A stretch of 64,000 bases of DNA, from assembly GCF_002236115.1 (NCBI RefSeq), contig NZ_NIWT01000008.1:1-64000 (forward strand), written 5' to 3'. Every line of letters begins with the position of its first letter. The stretch's first letter is position 1. Positions 23,916-32,922 of the stretch are shown one piece after another. A model generated the notes under the pieces. That model saw nothing but the letters and a program-made list of their open reading frames with translations. It ran no database searches and was not told the DNA's origin. A program made the position numbers and the translations under genes. This DNA comes from Pseudomonas jessenii. GTDB taxonomy: Bacteria; Pseudomonadota; Gammaproteobacteria; Pseudomonadales; Pseudomonadaceae.

Positions 23916-25418
23916 TCAGCGTTTGACGCCCAGATCGACCTGGGTCATGCGACTACGAATGGTGAACACGCCATCACCCGAGAGAATCGCACTGCGAGCA
24001 AACAGGCGCCCGCTCTCCCAGTTCGAAAGCCCCAGTTCCGGCTTGTTCAACGCGTACTGGCCGTCGACCCAACGGGTGATGCCGTTGCCGACAAAAGGCG
24101 CGTTGACCGCGTTGTAGAAGCGCTCCTGAGCCTCGGCACTTTCACTGATCAATGACACGGTGAATTGCGGGCTGTAGCGATTAAACAAGGTAATGGCATC
24201 GTCCAGGTTGTCGACGATCTTCAAGCTGACTTCCGGGGTTTCTTCCCACTCCCATTCACGGCCCAATTGGTCTTCCGGCAACGGCTCGGCCTGCGCCTCG
24301 CTCTGATAGCCTTCGGCACGGTATACCTGGACCGTTGCAGTCAGCCAGTCTTGCGGCAGGTGCGACTCGCTGCCTTCAACGATATGCAGCTTGCAGCCCT
24401 GGCCCCGTGCGGTGCCGGCCTGCTTGAGTGCGTCGAGGAACAGCGGCACCAGTTCAGCGGCGCGGTCGCGGTGAATCAGGCAGACGTTCAGGGTGTTGCA
24501 GACCTTGCGGTCCAGGGAGTTGCGCACCACGGCGGCAAAGCGCGGGGCGTCGGCATCGGTGTTGGCGATCAACCAGGCGCCACCGGTGCCGTGCAGGCTG
24601 ACCGCCGTGCCAGCCTGCTGCGCGATGCTCCCCAACTGGCTGACGGCGCGACCCGAACCACGGGCCACTGCCAATGACAGGCGCCGGTCAGCGAACATCG
24701 CCCAACCGGCGGCGTGGTTGACACTTTCCACCAGCGACACGGCACCGGCCGGCAAACCGGCGTCGCTCAGCGCAGGGTTCAGTGCATGGGTGACGATCGC
24801 CTGGGCGGTGCCCAACGCATCACTGCCAATGCGCAGCACGGCGGTGTTGCCGGTGCGCAACACACCGGCCGCGTCGGCAAACACATTCGGCCGGCCTTCG
24901 AAGACGAACGCGACGATGCCCAGCGGCGAGACCACTTGCTCGACTTTCCAGCCATCGTGTTTGACGCAACTGATCACCTTGCCACGACTGGCCGGTGCAT
25001 CGCGCCAGGCGCGCAGGCCGGCGATCATGTCGCGACGCATACGCTCATCGGCCAGCAACCGGGTGGTCGAGCGACCGCGCGCCTTGGCCCGCTCGATGTC
25101 GGCCAGGTTGGCAGCTTCGATCAAGGCCCAGCACTGCGCGGTTTCCAGGCGTTGGGCAAACAGGTCGAAGAAGGCGCTGATGGCTTGATCGGACACTGCC
25201 GACAGCGCGGTGAATGCCGCCTGGGCGCGCTCGATCGCGACGTTGGCCGCTTGCTGGTCCGCCACGGGGATCAGCAGCAACTCGCCGCTGACCTGCTCCA
25301 CCAGCAGGTGGTCACCGGGCTGGAAGCGTTGCGCCAGTTCGGGGCTGACGACAGTGACACGATTACCGGCGAAAGGGATTGGCGTGCCAGCGACTAGACG
25401 TTCGAGCGCAAGAGACAT
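23916..25418 (-). CDS. ProA-like aldehyde dehydrogenase (glutamate-5-semialdehyde dehydrogenase paralogue)
   Basis: A 500-residue ALDH-superfamily protein. The closest recognisable pattern is ProA: VVSPLGIVAFVFEGRPNVFADAA (in part), RTGNTAVLR, and a nucleophile segment KVCNTLNVCLIHRD that matches the catalytic Cys region of ProA. It is about 80 residues longer than normal ProA, with an extra N-terminal section (MSLALERLVAGTPIPFAGNR) and an insert around WEWEETPEVSL. The usual ProA of Pseudomonas lies with nadD and rlpA-type neighbours, which are absent here, so this is probably a paralogue with another aldehyde or acyl-phosphate substrate. No proB is adjacent. Confidence 0.75.
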   Translation of the reverse strand: MSLALERLVAGTPIPFAGNRVTVVSPELAQRFQPGDHLLVEQVSGELLLIPVADQQAANVAIERAQAAFTALSAVSDQAISAFFDLFAQRLETAQCWALIEAANLADIERAKARGRSTTRLLADERMRRDMIAGLRAWRDAPASRGKVISCVKHDGWKVEQVVSPLGIVAFVFEGRPNVFADAAGVLRTGNTAVLRIGSDALGTAQAIVTHALNPALSDAGLPAGAVSLVESVNHAAGWAMFADRRLSLAVARGSGRAVSQLGSIAQQAGTAVSLHGTGGAWLIANTDADAPRFAAVVRNSLDRKVCNTLNVCLIHRDRAAELVPLFLDALKQAGTARGQGCKLHIVEGSESHLPQDWLTATVQVYRAEGYQSEAQAEPLPEDQLGREWEWEETPEVSLKIVDNLDDAITLFNRYSPQFTVSLISESAEAQERFYNAVNAPFVGNGITRWVDGQYALNKPELGLSNWESGRLFARSAILSGDGVFTIRSRMTQVDLGVKR

Positions 25419-25807
25419 GAAGCGGTTTCACCATGCAGGGGGCGGCCAGAAAATGTATAGCAATTTCCCCGGAGCGTCACGCTTCGCACCGGCGATCCCC
25501 TGTGGGAGCGGGCTTGCTCGCGAATACGGTGTGTCAGCCACATTGATGGCGCCTGACACACCGTATTCGCGAGCAAGCCCGCTCCCACCCTGGTTGTGCA
25601 TTGGATGAAAAACCCCATGGTTACGTATCTCAGTGTATACAGCCCCACCCCAGACACACCCCGCACTCAAAACCCCGCCACAACGACACACCGCAGATAC
25701 ACCCCTTTGATGAAATACGCCTGTCGATTGGCCAAGCCGATCAAAGCGCTCAACTCTCGGGGGTATGCCGTTGCCCCGCCGCCCAGACCTGAAAGAGAAC
25801 TACGCCC
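25419..25807. other. 389-bp divergent gap with a long REP hairpin
   Basis: Between the divergent ProA-like and DoxX genes. It contains the REP pair described separately and about 200 bp in which I see no gene or clear signal beyond AT-rich promoter-like stretches near 25610-25640. Confidence 0.6.
25500..25588. repeat. Paired REP forming a perfect 36-bp-stem hairpin
   Basis: Unlike the other REP pairs, the symmetry goes past the REP cores into the spacer: GTGGGAGCGGGCTTGCTCGC, then GAATACGGTGTGTCAG, is followed 15 bp later by the exact complement. The stem is 36 bp without mismatch. Confidence 0.93.
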
Positions 25808-26314
25808 ATGAACACTTCCGTTTCTTCGGCCGTCAAAGGCCTGCACCTGAACCTCGACCGTGCCGGCGACTGGGTTGCCCCCCTGGCACTGCGGGTGTTC
25901 CTCGCCTGGGAATTTTTCGAGTCCGGCCTGGAAAAATTCAACGGCCAGAATTGGTTCGCCGATATCCAGGAGCGCTTCCCGTTTCCGTTCGACCACCTTC
26001 CAGCGACGCTGAACTGGGAACTGTCGATGTGGGCCGAACTGATCTTCGCCTTGACCTTGCTGGTGGGCCTGGGCACACGTTTTTCGGCGCTGAGCCTGAT
26101 GGTGGTGACCCTCGTCGCAACCGCCGCTGTCCATTGGCCCGCCGACTGGCACAGTCTCAGTGAACTCGCCCAAGGCTATGCCATCAGCAACAAGGGTTAC
26201 GGCAACTTCAAGCTGCCTTTGATCTATCTTGTGGCCCTCACGCCGCTGTTGCTGTCGGGTGGCGGTAAGCTCGGCATCGATGCGCTGCTGGCGCGTTGCT
26301 TCTGGCGACGCTGA
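25808..26314 (+). CDS. DoxX-family membrane protein
   Basis: A 168-residue protein with four predicted membrane segments (about 25-45, 75-95, 98-115, 138-158). The DoxX pattern is visible: LALRVFLAWEFFESGLEKF in the first helix and WAELIFALTLLVGLGTRFSAL in the second. DoxX proteins sit in the inner membrane and are linked to redox or metal homeostasis, but the activity of this subgroup is not known. It has no operon partner and is followed by a terminator. Confidence 0.85.
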   Translation: MNTSVSSAVKGLHLNLDRAGDWVAPLALRVFLAWEFFESGLEKFNGQNWFADIQERFPFPFDHLPATLNWELSMWAELIFALTLLVGLGTRFSALSLMVVTLVATAAVHWPADWHSLSELAQGYAISNKGYGNFKLPLIYLVALTPLLLSGGGKLGIDALLARCFWRR

Positions 26315-26344
26315 AACGACAGCTGCAACGCCGACAAACAAAAA

Positions 26345-26375
26345 GGGGACTTCCATGAAGTCCCCTGTTTTTTTT
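26345..26375. terminator. Bidirectional rho-independent terminator
   Basis: GGGGACTTC and GAAGTCCCC form a 9-bp stem with a 3-nt loop, followed by TGTTTTTTTT on the plus strand and A-rich sequence (T-rich for minus) on the other side. It separates the convergent DoxX and nitrilase genes. Confidence 0.88.
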
Positions 26376-26383
26376 CCCCGGAA

Positions 26384-27358
26384 CTAACCCATCACCTCTT
26401 CCAGCCCGGTCTGTTCCGCCAGCTTTGGATGCGCGCTGCGCTCATGCACATGGGATTGCGGCGTGCGGTCAATCAGCAGGCTCAGCAGTTCCGGGCGGCT
26501 GTAGTGTCCACGGGAATCCATCATGCGCTTGCGCTTGTCGATCAGGCCCATGTCGAGGTCGGCGATCACCTCGCCCTCACCTTCATGCAACGAACCCAGC
26601 ACCGAGCCATCCGGGCTGATGATCGCGGTGTAGCAACCGCCGGAGATCGGACCGATGGCGCAACCGGTGTCGGCCATGATCTGCGCCTGTTGCTCGGGGT
26701 ACAGCCACGCCGTGGAGTTGACCACAAAGCACGCGGCCTCCAGAGCATGCTGACGAATGCTGACTTCCATTTGCGAGGCGAACAGCGGACCTGCAAACGA
26801 CCCCGGGTACATGGCCGCATGGATCTGTTCGCCATCGGCCATCAAGGCATAACGGGCCAGCGGGTTGAAATGCTCCCAGCAGGCCAGTTGCCCGATGCGC
26901 CCTACCGCGCTGTCGACGGCCCGCAGGCCTGAGCCGTCGCCCATGCCCCAGATCATGCGCTCGTGGTAGGTCGGGGAAATCTTGCGGCGACGCTGGATCA
27001 GCGAGCCGTCGGCATCGAACAGCAACTGCGTGTTGTACAGCGTGCCGCCATCGCGCTCGTTGACGCCGATGGACACGACCATCCCCGCTTGCCTGGCCGC
27101 AGCGCCGATGGCATCGGTGGCGTGCGAAGGCACGGTGACCGCCTGGTCCAGCAGCTTGAGGTGTTCGGCGGCCATTTCGAATGGCGACTGCACGTAGGAA
27201 AAGTACGGGTAGTACGGCACCACGGTTTCCGGGAATACGGCAAATTGCACACCTTGCTCGCCGAGTTCGAGAATCTTCTGCACCACTTTGTCGACGGTGC
27301 CTTCTCGGCTGTAAAGAACAGGGCTGATTTGTACGGCGGCGGCTTTGACGAGGGTCAT
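26384..27358 (-). CDS. Nitrilase (carbon-nitrogen hydrolase, aliphatic nitrilase type)
   Basis: A 324-residue enzyme with the complete nitrilase catalytic triad: Glu44 in FAVFPETVVPYYPYF, Lys126 in RRRKISPTYHERMIWG, and Cys160 in LACWEHFNPLARY. The YHERMIWG and CWEHFNP signatures are those of true nitrilases (nitrile to acid plus ammonia), not amidases. It is cytosolic and usually forms spiral oligomers. An AraC/GlxA-type regulator gene lies 101 bp upstream on the same strand and may regulate it. The natural nitrile substrate is unknown. Confidence 0.92.
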   Translation of the reverse strand: MTLVKAAAVQISPVLYSREGTVDKVVQKILELGEQGVQFAVFPETVVPYYPYFSYVQSPFEMAAEHLKLLDQAVTVPSHATDAIGAAARQAGMVVSIGVNERDGGTLYNTQLLFDADGSLIQRRRKISPTYHERMIWGMGDGSGLRAVDSAVGRIGQLACWEHFNPLARYALMADGEQIHAAMYPGSFAGPLFASQMEVSIRQHALEAACFVVNSTAWLYPEQQAQIMADTGCAIGPISGGCYTAIISPDGSVLGSLHEGEGEVIADLDMGLIDKRKRMMDSRGHYSRPELLSLLIDRTPQSHVHERSAHPKLAEQTGLEEVMG

Positions 27359-27459
27359 GGCGGTGATCTCATTGAGGGAAAGGTTTCAACGAGATAAATA
27401 TTACGTAAATAATATTAAGACCTGAATGTCGTATACACCACCTTTCAGGACATCACGAT

Positions 27460-28392
27460 TCAGCCCCGACTGGCACGCTGAATCACCTGCGGCGGCTGCC
27501 CGAACGCACGAATAAAAGCGCGGCGCATCCGCTCCCGGTCACCAAAGCCGGTGTCCGTCGCTACCGCATCGATAGAGTGCCGTCCGGTTTCCATCATCAA
27601 CCGGGCCGACTCCACCCTCAGGTTTTCGATGGCCTTGGCCGGAGACTGGCCGGTTTCGGCATGAAACACCCGGCTGAATTGCCGAGGGCTGAGATTGGCC
27701 GCACTGGCCAGCTCCTCGACCGACAGCGCGGACTTGAGATTCTGCCTGGCGTAATTCAGCGCGGCCTGTATGCGATCGGTCTTGGGGGCCAGCTCCAGCA
27801 TCACCGAAAACTGCGACTGCCCGCCGGAACGCCGGTGATACACCACCAATTGCCGCGCCACCTTGCGTGCAACGTCGATGCCCAGATCGTTCTCCACCAG
27901 GGCCAGCGCCAGATCGACGCATGCGCTCATGCCGGCAGCCGTCCAGACGTTGCCGTCGTTGATGAAGATCCGGTCTTCCTCGACCTTCACGTTCGGGTAC
28001 GCCTTGCGAAAGGCCGACACATGCGCCCAGTGGGTGGTCGCCCGCCGACCATCAAGCAAACCGGCCTGGGCCAAGGCAATCGCCCCCGTGCAAATCGAAC
28101 CCAGACGCCGGGTGCCGTGGCTGGCGCGGCGCAGAAACTCCAACATGCCCGGCGTGGTCGGGCGGATCAGATTGTCGCCCAGGACCAGCAGCGTATCGAA
28201 CGCGCGCTGGTCGAACGCTTCGGTCTGCACTGCAAAACCGGCGGACGTTTGCACCAGGCCACCCGGCTCGGACAGCAATGCAATGCGGTACAACGGCTCG
28301 TCGCCGGCGCTATTGGCCAACTCGAAGGCGGCACACATGGCCAGGCCCAGAACCTGGAAGCCGGGGTAAACAATGAGTCCGATCTGGTGCAT
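27460..28392 (-). CDS. GlxA-family transcriptional regulator (DJ-1/PfpI plus AraC domains)
   Basis: A 310-residue protein. Residues 1 to about 190 form a DJ-1/PfpI-like domain with the nucleophile-elbow Cys in LGSICTGAIALAQAGLLDG. The C-terminal AraC DNA-binding domain is at about 215-305 (SVEELASAANLSPRQFSRVFHAETG, TDTGFGDRERMRRAFIRAFG). This architecture is common for regulators of nitrogen-compound catabolism in Pseudomonas. It lies upstream of and co-directional with the nitrilase gene, which makes that gene a likely target. Confidence 0.9.
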   Translation of the reverse strand: MHQIGLIVYPGFQVLGLAMCAAFELANSAGDEPLYRIALLSEPGGLVQTSAGFAVQTEAFDQRAFDTLLVLGDNLIRPTTPGMLEFLRRASHGTRRLGSICTGAIALAQAGLLDGRRATTHWAHVSAFRKAYPNVKVEEDRIFINDGNVWTAAGMSACVDLALALVENDLGIDVARKVARQLVVYHRRSGGQSQFSVMLELAPKTDRIQAALNYARQNLKSALSVEELASAANLSPRQFSRVFHAETGQSPAKAIENLRVESARLMMETGRHSIDAVATDTGFGDRERMRRAFIRAFGQPPQVIQRASRG

Positions 28393-28550
28393 GGCGATAT
28401 GCCCCTAAACGTGGCATGCCTGATTTTCAGGCCAGAAGACTTGTACTCTAACCCGAACAGCAGGCGCCGGGCATCAGGGCGGAGCACCTCGCGCATCGGC
28501 CGATAGCGACGGATAATCAGGTGGTTTCTATCCCACCGAGGAATTGCAGG

Positions 28551-29213
28551 ATGTCACTGACTCTTTATTTCCATCCGCTCTCGTCGTTCTGCCACAAAGC
28601 GCTGATCGCTCTCTATGAACTGGGAATCGAGTTTGAAAAAAGGGCCATAGACCTGGGCAACGAGGCTGACCGGGCCGAGCTCCAAGCGCTGTGGCCGATC
28701 GGCAAGTTTCCGGTGCTGCGCGATCACGCCCGGCAAAAGGATGTGCCGGAGTCGAGTGTGATCATTGAGTACCTGGACCGGCTTCATCCCGGTCAGGTGC
28801 ATCTGGTTCCGGACGACTGGGAAACCGCGCTGGAGGTGCGTCTGTGGGATCGTTTTTTCGACCTGCACATCCAGGTGCCGATGCAGAAGATCGTCGCTGA
28901 CAGAATCAATGCCGCAAATGGCGACCTGACCCGCGAACGCGCCGCGCTAATGACGGCGTACGGCATGCTTGAACGTCAGCTGACGGCAAGAACCTGGGTC
29001 GCCAGCCCCGCGTTCAGCATGGCCGACTGTGCCGCCGCCCCGGCACTGTTCTACGCCAGCACCCTCGTACCCTTTCCCGGCGATCATCGCCACTTGAGTG
29101 CTTACTTCGACAGGTTGACCCAAAGGTCCTCGGTCAAGCAGGTCATCGACGAGGCAAGGCCGTATTTTTCCTGGTACCCGTTTGCCGAGGCCATCCCGGA
29201 GCGCTTTCGGTAG
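28551..29213 (+). CDS. Glutathione S-transferase family protein
   Basis: A 220-residue cytosolic GST. The N-terminal thioredoxin-like domain (1-80) starts MSLTLYFHPLSSFCHKALIAL, with Ser/Cys at the usual glutathione-activating position, and carries cis-Pro in GKFPVLRD and the glutathione-contact ESSVIIEYL. The C-terminal all-helical domain follows (about 90-205), including the conserved FSMADCAAAPALFYAS. The start was set at MSLTLYF; an upstream extension lacks homology. It is divergent from the GlxA-type regulator. Substrate unknown. Confidence 0.9.
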   Translation: MSLTLYFHPLSSFCHKALIALYELGIEFEKRAIDLGNEADRAELQALWPIGKFPVLRDHARQKDVPESSVIIEYLDRLHPGQVHLVPDDWETALEVRLWDRFFDLHIQVPMQKIVADRINAANGDLTRERAALMTAYGMLERQLTARTWVASPAFSMADCAAAPALFYASTLVPFPGDHRHLSAYFDRLTQRSSVKQVIDEARPYFSWYPFAEAIPERFR

Positions 29214-29319
29214 TGACGCCAGCGCGACCGGGGAACGGGAGGCAAAAACCAACGAATCGACGAGTCGACGAATAATAACCGTCGGTCGAGTGTTATCTGA
29301 TTATGCAGGAATAAAAAAA

Positions 29320-29394
29320 TGGCAGGGGCGGCTGGATTCGAACCAACGCATGGCAGGATCAAAACCTGCTGCCTTACCGCTTGGCGACGCCCCT
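29320..29394 (-). tRNA. tRNA-Gln (anticodon TTG)
   Basis: A 75-nt cloverleaf with encoded CCA. The acceptor stem is AGGGGCG/CGCCCCT with discriminator G. The D arm has GCCAAGCGGTAAGGC, the anticodon arm GCAGG-TTTTGAT-CCTGC, and the T arm contains GGTTCGAATCC. Anticodon TTG reads CAA and, by wobble, CAG. A T-run follows on the minus strand. Confidence 0.97.
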
Positions 29395-29700
29395 GTATCT
29401 GTTGCGATGAGTGCCTGGCACTCGCTTTCTTGAGTGGCAACAAGACCTGTTGCCTGCTCTCGCGGCTGGTTCCCTGAGGGCCGCTGCAAGAGTGGGCGCA
29501 AATTTACCAACTTTTTCCTCGTCTGGGAAGCCCAAACAAAAAAAATTGTTCATTAAAACAGGCGCTTAGTGTTGAGCCGGATCTCGGGGATTTATCGGCG
29601 CACATTCAGCCCGAACAGCTCTGCTACGCTTTTCTTTACTCGAATTGAATCGGGAATCGTTTATGCAACACCCTTCCCTTGCCATTTGAGGGCGCCAAAA
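29395..29700. other. 306-bp gap between tRNA-Gln and a small membrane gene
   Basis: It must hold the tRNA promoter on the minus strand. A perfect 7-bp hairpin (GGCAACA/TGTTGCC, loop AGACC) is at 29436-29454. No gene is convincing; the reading frame from 29569 is only an upstream extension of the following gene. Confidence 0.5.
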
Positions 29701-30144
29701 GTGAAAGGCAAATTAATGGGGGCCGCTGCAACCCTTCTGGTACTCGGGACCGCGGTTTATGGGTTGAACACCTGGGAACACATCCAGAACCAGCGACAGG
29801 AAGCGGTCTGCAAGGCCGCTCGGGAGCACCTGAATGACCTGGAAACCCAAGCGCGAGCCTTGGCCTCCGGGTTGACGGTCGAAGCCTATGCCGAAGCCGA
29901 AAAAGCCGAGGCCGGCCAGTTGGTCCTGGCACTCGATACCGCCAGGAATGAAGCCGAGGTCGATGCCGTCATCGACAAGCACGCCGCTGCCATCGAGGCG
30001 CAGATAACGGCCGAGGAGGCTGAGGTCCAGTCCCGAGGCGAACAACCCTTCCTCGGTCAGGAACTGAAAAGGCAACGCATCCCGACCGACGTCAAACAGG
30101 AATTCAAACGAGCTGAAAAGGCCGTCGCCGATACCTGTAAATAG
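29701..30144 (+). CDS. Small membrane-anchored hypothetical protein
   Basis: About 147 residues from a GTG start with GAGGG 8 nt upstream. Residues about 5-22 (LMGAAATLLVLGTAVYGL) form one membrane anchor. The rest is long, charged and helical (EAVCKAAREHLNDLETQARALASG; AEAEKAEAGQLVLALDTARNEAE), likely a coiled coil facing the periplasm. It has one Cys near each end of the soluble part (AVCKAA and ADTCK), which could form a disulfide. I do not recognise a family and can give no function. Confidence 0.62.
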   Translation: MKGKLMGAAATLLVLGTAVYGLNTWEHIQNQRQEAVCKAAREHLNDLETQARALASGLTVEAYAEAEKAEAGQLVLALDTARNEAEVDAVIDKHAAAIEAQITAEEAEVQSRGEQPFLGQELKRQRIPTDVKQEFKRAEKAVADTCK

Positions 30145-30248
30145 TGTCGACCGCCAGCTCCAGGTTTATCGTCAGCGTCTGGAATTCAGCAAAAGAGGTT
30201 TCAGGCTGGAACAGGTGAGCGCGCCGTTGCGGCGCACTCACCGATCAC

Positions 30249-32237
30249 TCAGTGCGGCGCGCGCGGGATGGTCTTGAGCAGGTCTTCGGGGCTGATGTGC
30301 CCCACCACGCTGCCCGGTTGCGGCAGGTTGAGGATGTGGCCCTTCATCTTGCCGATGATGTGCATTTCACAAGGCTTGCAGTCGAACTTCAACGTCAGTA
30401 CCTCATCGCCGTGTATCAGCTGCATCGGTGCAACCTTGGTGCGCACGCCAGTCACGCCCTTGGCCTGTTTCGGGCACAGGTTGAAGGAGAAACGCAGGCA
30501 GTGCTTGGTGATCATCACCGGCACCTCGCCGGTTTCCTCGTGGGCCTCGTAGGCCGCGTCGATCAGCTTGACGCCGTGGCGGTGATAGAAGTCGCGGGCC
30601 TTCTGATTGTAAACGTTGGCCAGGAAGGACAGGTGCGACTCCGGGTACACCGGCGGCGGCGTGGTCTCGGCCTTACGGCTGCCACGCGGGTGGGCGGCGA
30701 TCCGCGCTTCGGTCAAGGCGTCGATCACTTCACGGCGCAGGGCCTTGAGCTGCGAGTTGGGGATGAAGTACGCCTGCGGCGCGTCCAGCTTGATGTCGAT
30801 GGCGTGGTACTGCGTGGTACCCAGTTGGCCGAGCAGATCCTGCAATTGCTCCAGCGCCTGTTCCGGTTTGTTGGCGGCCCCGAACGGGCCGGCCAGGGTG
30901 ACGCTGGCGCTGATGCCCTCTTCGCTGGTAGCGGTCAGTTCCAGCTGCTCTTCACGCAGGCAAGCGACCCAGTTCAGGGCAATGCGACGCTCGGCGGAGG
31001 TCTTTTGCAGCGCCTGTTGCCAGTTGTGATCAAGGTTGCGATTCAGCGGATGGTTGGGGCGCAGCTTGTACATCCCCTCCGGCATCTCGTTGGGCTCGAC
31101 GCGATAGCGATAACGCTTCTCGCCGTCCTCCTCGAATTCGCCTTTGGGTTCGGCGATGTTGGCGCGGAAACCCACCACTTCCCGCTTGACCAGCACGTTG
31201 AGGCCGTCGCCGTTGGACAGCGGCTCGTGCGTCACGACCTGCATGTCACGCTTGGCGACTTTCTCGACCACACCCACCGGCAGACCGGTGAAGGTCGGCG
31301 AATCAAAGGCGCCAATGTCGATCTTGCGGTCAGTGACGAAATAATCGGTGCTGCCACGGTGGAAGGTTTTTTCCGGGTCGGGCAGGAAGAAGTGCGCGGT
31401 GCGGCCGCTGGAGGCACGGGCCAGGTCCGGGCGGTCTTCAAGCACGGCGTCGAGGCGCTGACGATAGTAGGCGGTGATGTTTTTCACATAGCCCATGTCC
31501 TTGTAGCGGCCTTCAATCTTGAACGAGCGCACGCCGGCCTCGACCAGGGCGCGGATGTTGGCGCTCTGGTTGTTGTCCTTCATCGACAGCAGGTGCTTTT
31601 CGTAGGCGATCACCCCACCCTTTTCGTCCTTGAGAGTGTACGGCAGACGGCAGGCCTGGGAGCAGTCGCCACGGTTGGCGCTGCGCCCGGTTTGCGCGTG
31701 GGAAATGTTGCACTGGCCGGAAAACGCCACGCACAACGCACCATGGATAAAGAACTCGATGGCTGCGTCGGTTTCGTCGGCGATGGCGCGGATCTCCTGG
31801 AGATTCAGCTCGCGGGCCAGCACCAGTTGCGAGAAACCGGCCTGATCGAGGAACTTCGCCCGCTCCAGGGTGCGGATGTCAGTCTGGGTACTGGCGTGCA
31901 GCTCGATCGGCGGAATGTCCAGCTCCATCACCCCCAGGTCCTGGACGATCAGCGCATCGACGCCGGCGTCGTACAACTGATGGATCAGCTTGCGGGCCGG
32001 TTCCAGTTCGTTGTCGTGCAGGATGGTATTGATGGTGGTGAACACCCGGGCGTGGTAGCGACGGGCGAACTCCACCAATTGGGCGATATCACTCACTTCG
32101 TTGCAGGCATTGTGGCGGGCGCCGAAGCTCGGGCCACCGATGTAGATGGCATCGGCGCCATGCAGGATGGCCTCGCGGGCGATGGCGACATCGCGGGCAG
32201 GGCTGAGCAATTCCAGGTGATGTTTGGGCAAAGACAT
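30249..32237 (-). CDS. rlhA: 23S rRNA 5-hydroxycytidine synthase RlhA (peptidase U32 family, YdcP)
   Basis: A 662-residue protein highly similar along its whole length to E. coli YdcP/RlhA. It starts with HHLELLSPARDVAIAREAIL and has the U32 signature (ELNLQEIRAIADETDAAIE in the region before FIHGALCVAFSGQC). Four conserved cysteines for an Fe-S cluster are in CVAFSGQC and RGDCSQACRLPY. The C-terminal collagenase-like extension (VMITKHCLRFSFNLCPKQAKG, FDCKPCEMHIIGKM) is longer than in TrhP (YegQ), which favours RlhA. It hydroxylates C2501 of 23S rRNA in E. coli. The start was placed at MSLPKHH by comparison with E. coli; a strong ribosome site is not seen. Confidence 0.9.
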   Translation of the reverse strand: MSLPKHHLELLSPARDVAIAREAILHGADAIYIGGPSFGARHNACNEVSDIAQLVEFARRYHARVFTTINTILHDNELEPARKLIHQLYDAGVDALIVQDLGVMELDIPPIELHASTQTDIRTLERAKFLDQAGFSQLVLARELNLQEIRAIADETDAAIEFFIHGALCVAFSGQCNISHAQTGRSANRGDCSQACRLPYTLKDEKGGVIAYEKHLLSMKDNNQSANIRALVEAGVRSFKIEGRYKDMGYVKNITAYYRQRLDAVLEDRPDLARASSGRTAHFFLPDPEKTFHRGSTDYFVTDRKIDIGAFDSPTFTGLPVGVVEKVAKRDMQVVTHEPLSNGDGLNVLVKREVVGFRANIAEPKGEFEEDGEKRYRYRVEPNEMPEGMYKLRPNHPLNRNLDHNWQQALQKTSAERRIALNWVACLREEQLELTATSEEGISASVTLAGPFGAANKPEQALEQLQDLLGQLGTTQYHAIDIKLDAPQAYFIPNSQLKALRREVIDALTEARIAAHPRGSRKAETTPPPVYPESHLSFLANVYNQKARDFYHRHGVKLIDAAYEAHEETGEVPVMITKHCLRFSFNLCPKQAKGVTGVRTKVAPMQLIHGDEVLTLKFDCKPCEMHIIGKMKGHILNLPQPGSVVGHISPEDLLKTIPRAPH

Positions 32238-32344
32238 AGTTTTTTTAGTCAGGCTTGTCACGGTCGAGGCGTGCATTGTAGCGGCGAAACGCCTGACCGG
32301 CACCCGTATGCTGCCAGGTGGTGCTTCGAGCAGGCCTCAATCCC

Positions 32345-32445
32345 TGTAGGAGCGAGCTTGCTCGCGATGGCCGTCAACGATAACGCTGGCAACCTGATGC
32401 CCCGAGTCGCTCTCAGGTTCATCGCGAGCAAGCTCGCTCCTACAG
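32345..32445. repeat. Paired inverted REP, GTAGGAGC variant
   Basis: GTAGGAGCGAGCTTGCTCGC and its inverted partner, about 55 bp apart, between the rlhA start and the ridA-type gene end. Confidence 0.93.
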
Positions 32446-32465
32446 TATTGTGTGTGTTGCCGTGA

Positions 32466-32846
32466 TCAGGCCTTGGCCGCCATCGCGGTCACTTCCACGC
32501 GCATGCCTTCAACCGCCAACGAGGCAACCCCGACAGCAGCGCGCACTGGCCATGGTTTGGCGAAGTAGCGCTTGTAGACTTCGTTGAACGCGGCGCGGTC
32601 GGCCATGTCGGTGAGGTAGATGGTCAGGTGCATTACGCGGTCCATGGAACTGCCGGCTCGCTCCAGCGCGACCTTCAGTGCTTGCAGGGTGCATTCGCTT
32701 TGCAGGGTGATGTCGCCCAGTTCCAGGCTGCCGTCGGCGCGGGTGGGGATCTGGGTGGAGACCAGCACACCGCCGAAACCGACAACGTCGGAGGAAATCG
32801 AATCCGCATCGGGATCAGGGGTGAAGGTCAGGTCGTGGTTTGCCAT
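32466..32846 (-). CDS. RidA/YjgF-family enamine/imine deaminase
   Basis: A 126-residue single-domain protein. The RidA core is seen with VFVST-like strand VLVSTQIP, the helix TLQALKVALERAGSSMDRVM, and the substrate-binding stretch PVRAAVGVASLAVEGMRVEV, with Arg in the usual carboxylate-binding position and a late Glu. Such trimeric proteins hydrolyse reactive enamine/imine intermediates to keto acids. It lies next to the hydroxyproline regulator and may help with imines made by the D-hydroxyproline dehydrogenase, but it could equally be general housekeeping. Confidence 0.88.
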   Translation of the reverse strand: MANHDLTFTPDPDADSISSDVVGFGGVLVSTQIPTRADGSLELGDITLQSECTLQALKVALERAGSSMDRVMHLTIYLTDMADRAAFNEVYKRYFAKPWPVRAAVGVASLAVEGMRVEVTAMAAKA

Positions 32847-32922
32847 GAGGACTCTCTTGCTTGAGGTGGTGAGGCAGGCGCCTTTTGCGCGGCCAGTTTA
32901 CAGGGCCATTGGCGGCGCGTCG

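Noticed and set aside
29320..29394. tRNA-Gln as an integration site of a genomic island
   Set aside because: No second copy of the tRNA 3' end, integrase or phage gene is visible nearby.
30252..32465. A 737-codon plus-strand open frame opposite rlhA
   Set aside because: It is antisense to a gene with clear full-length homology to RlhA; its product resembles nothing and its composition is that of a GC-rich shadow frame.
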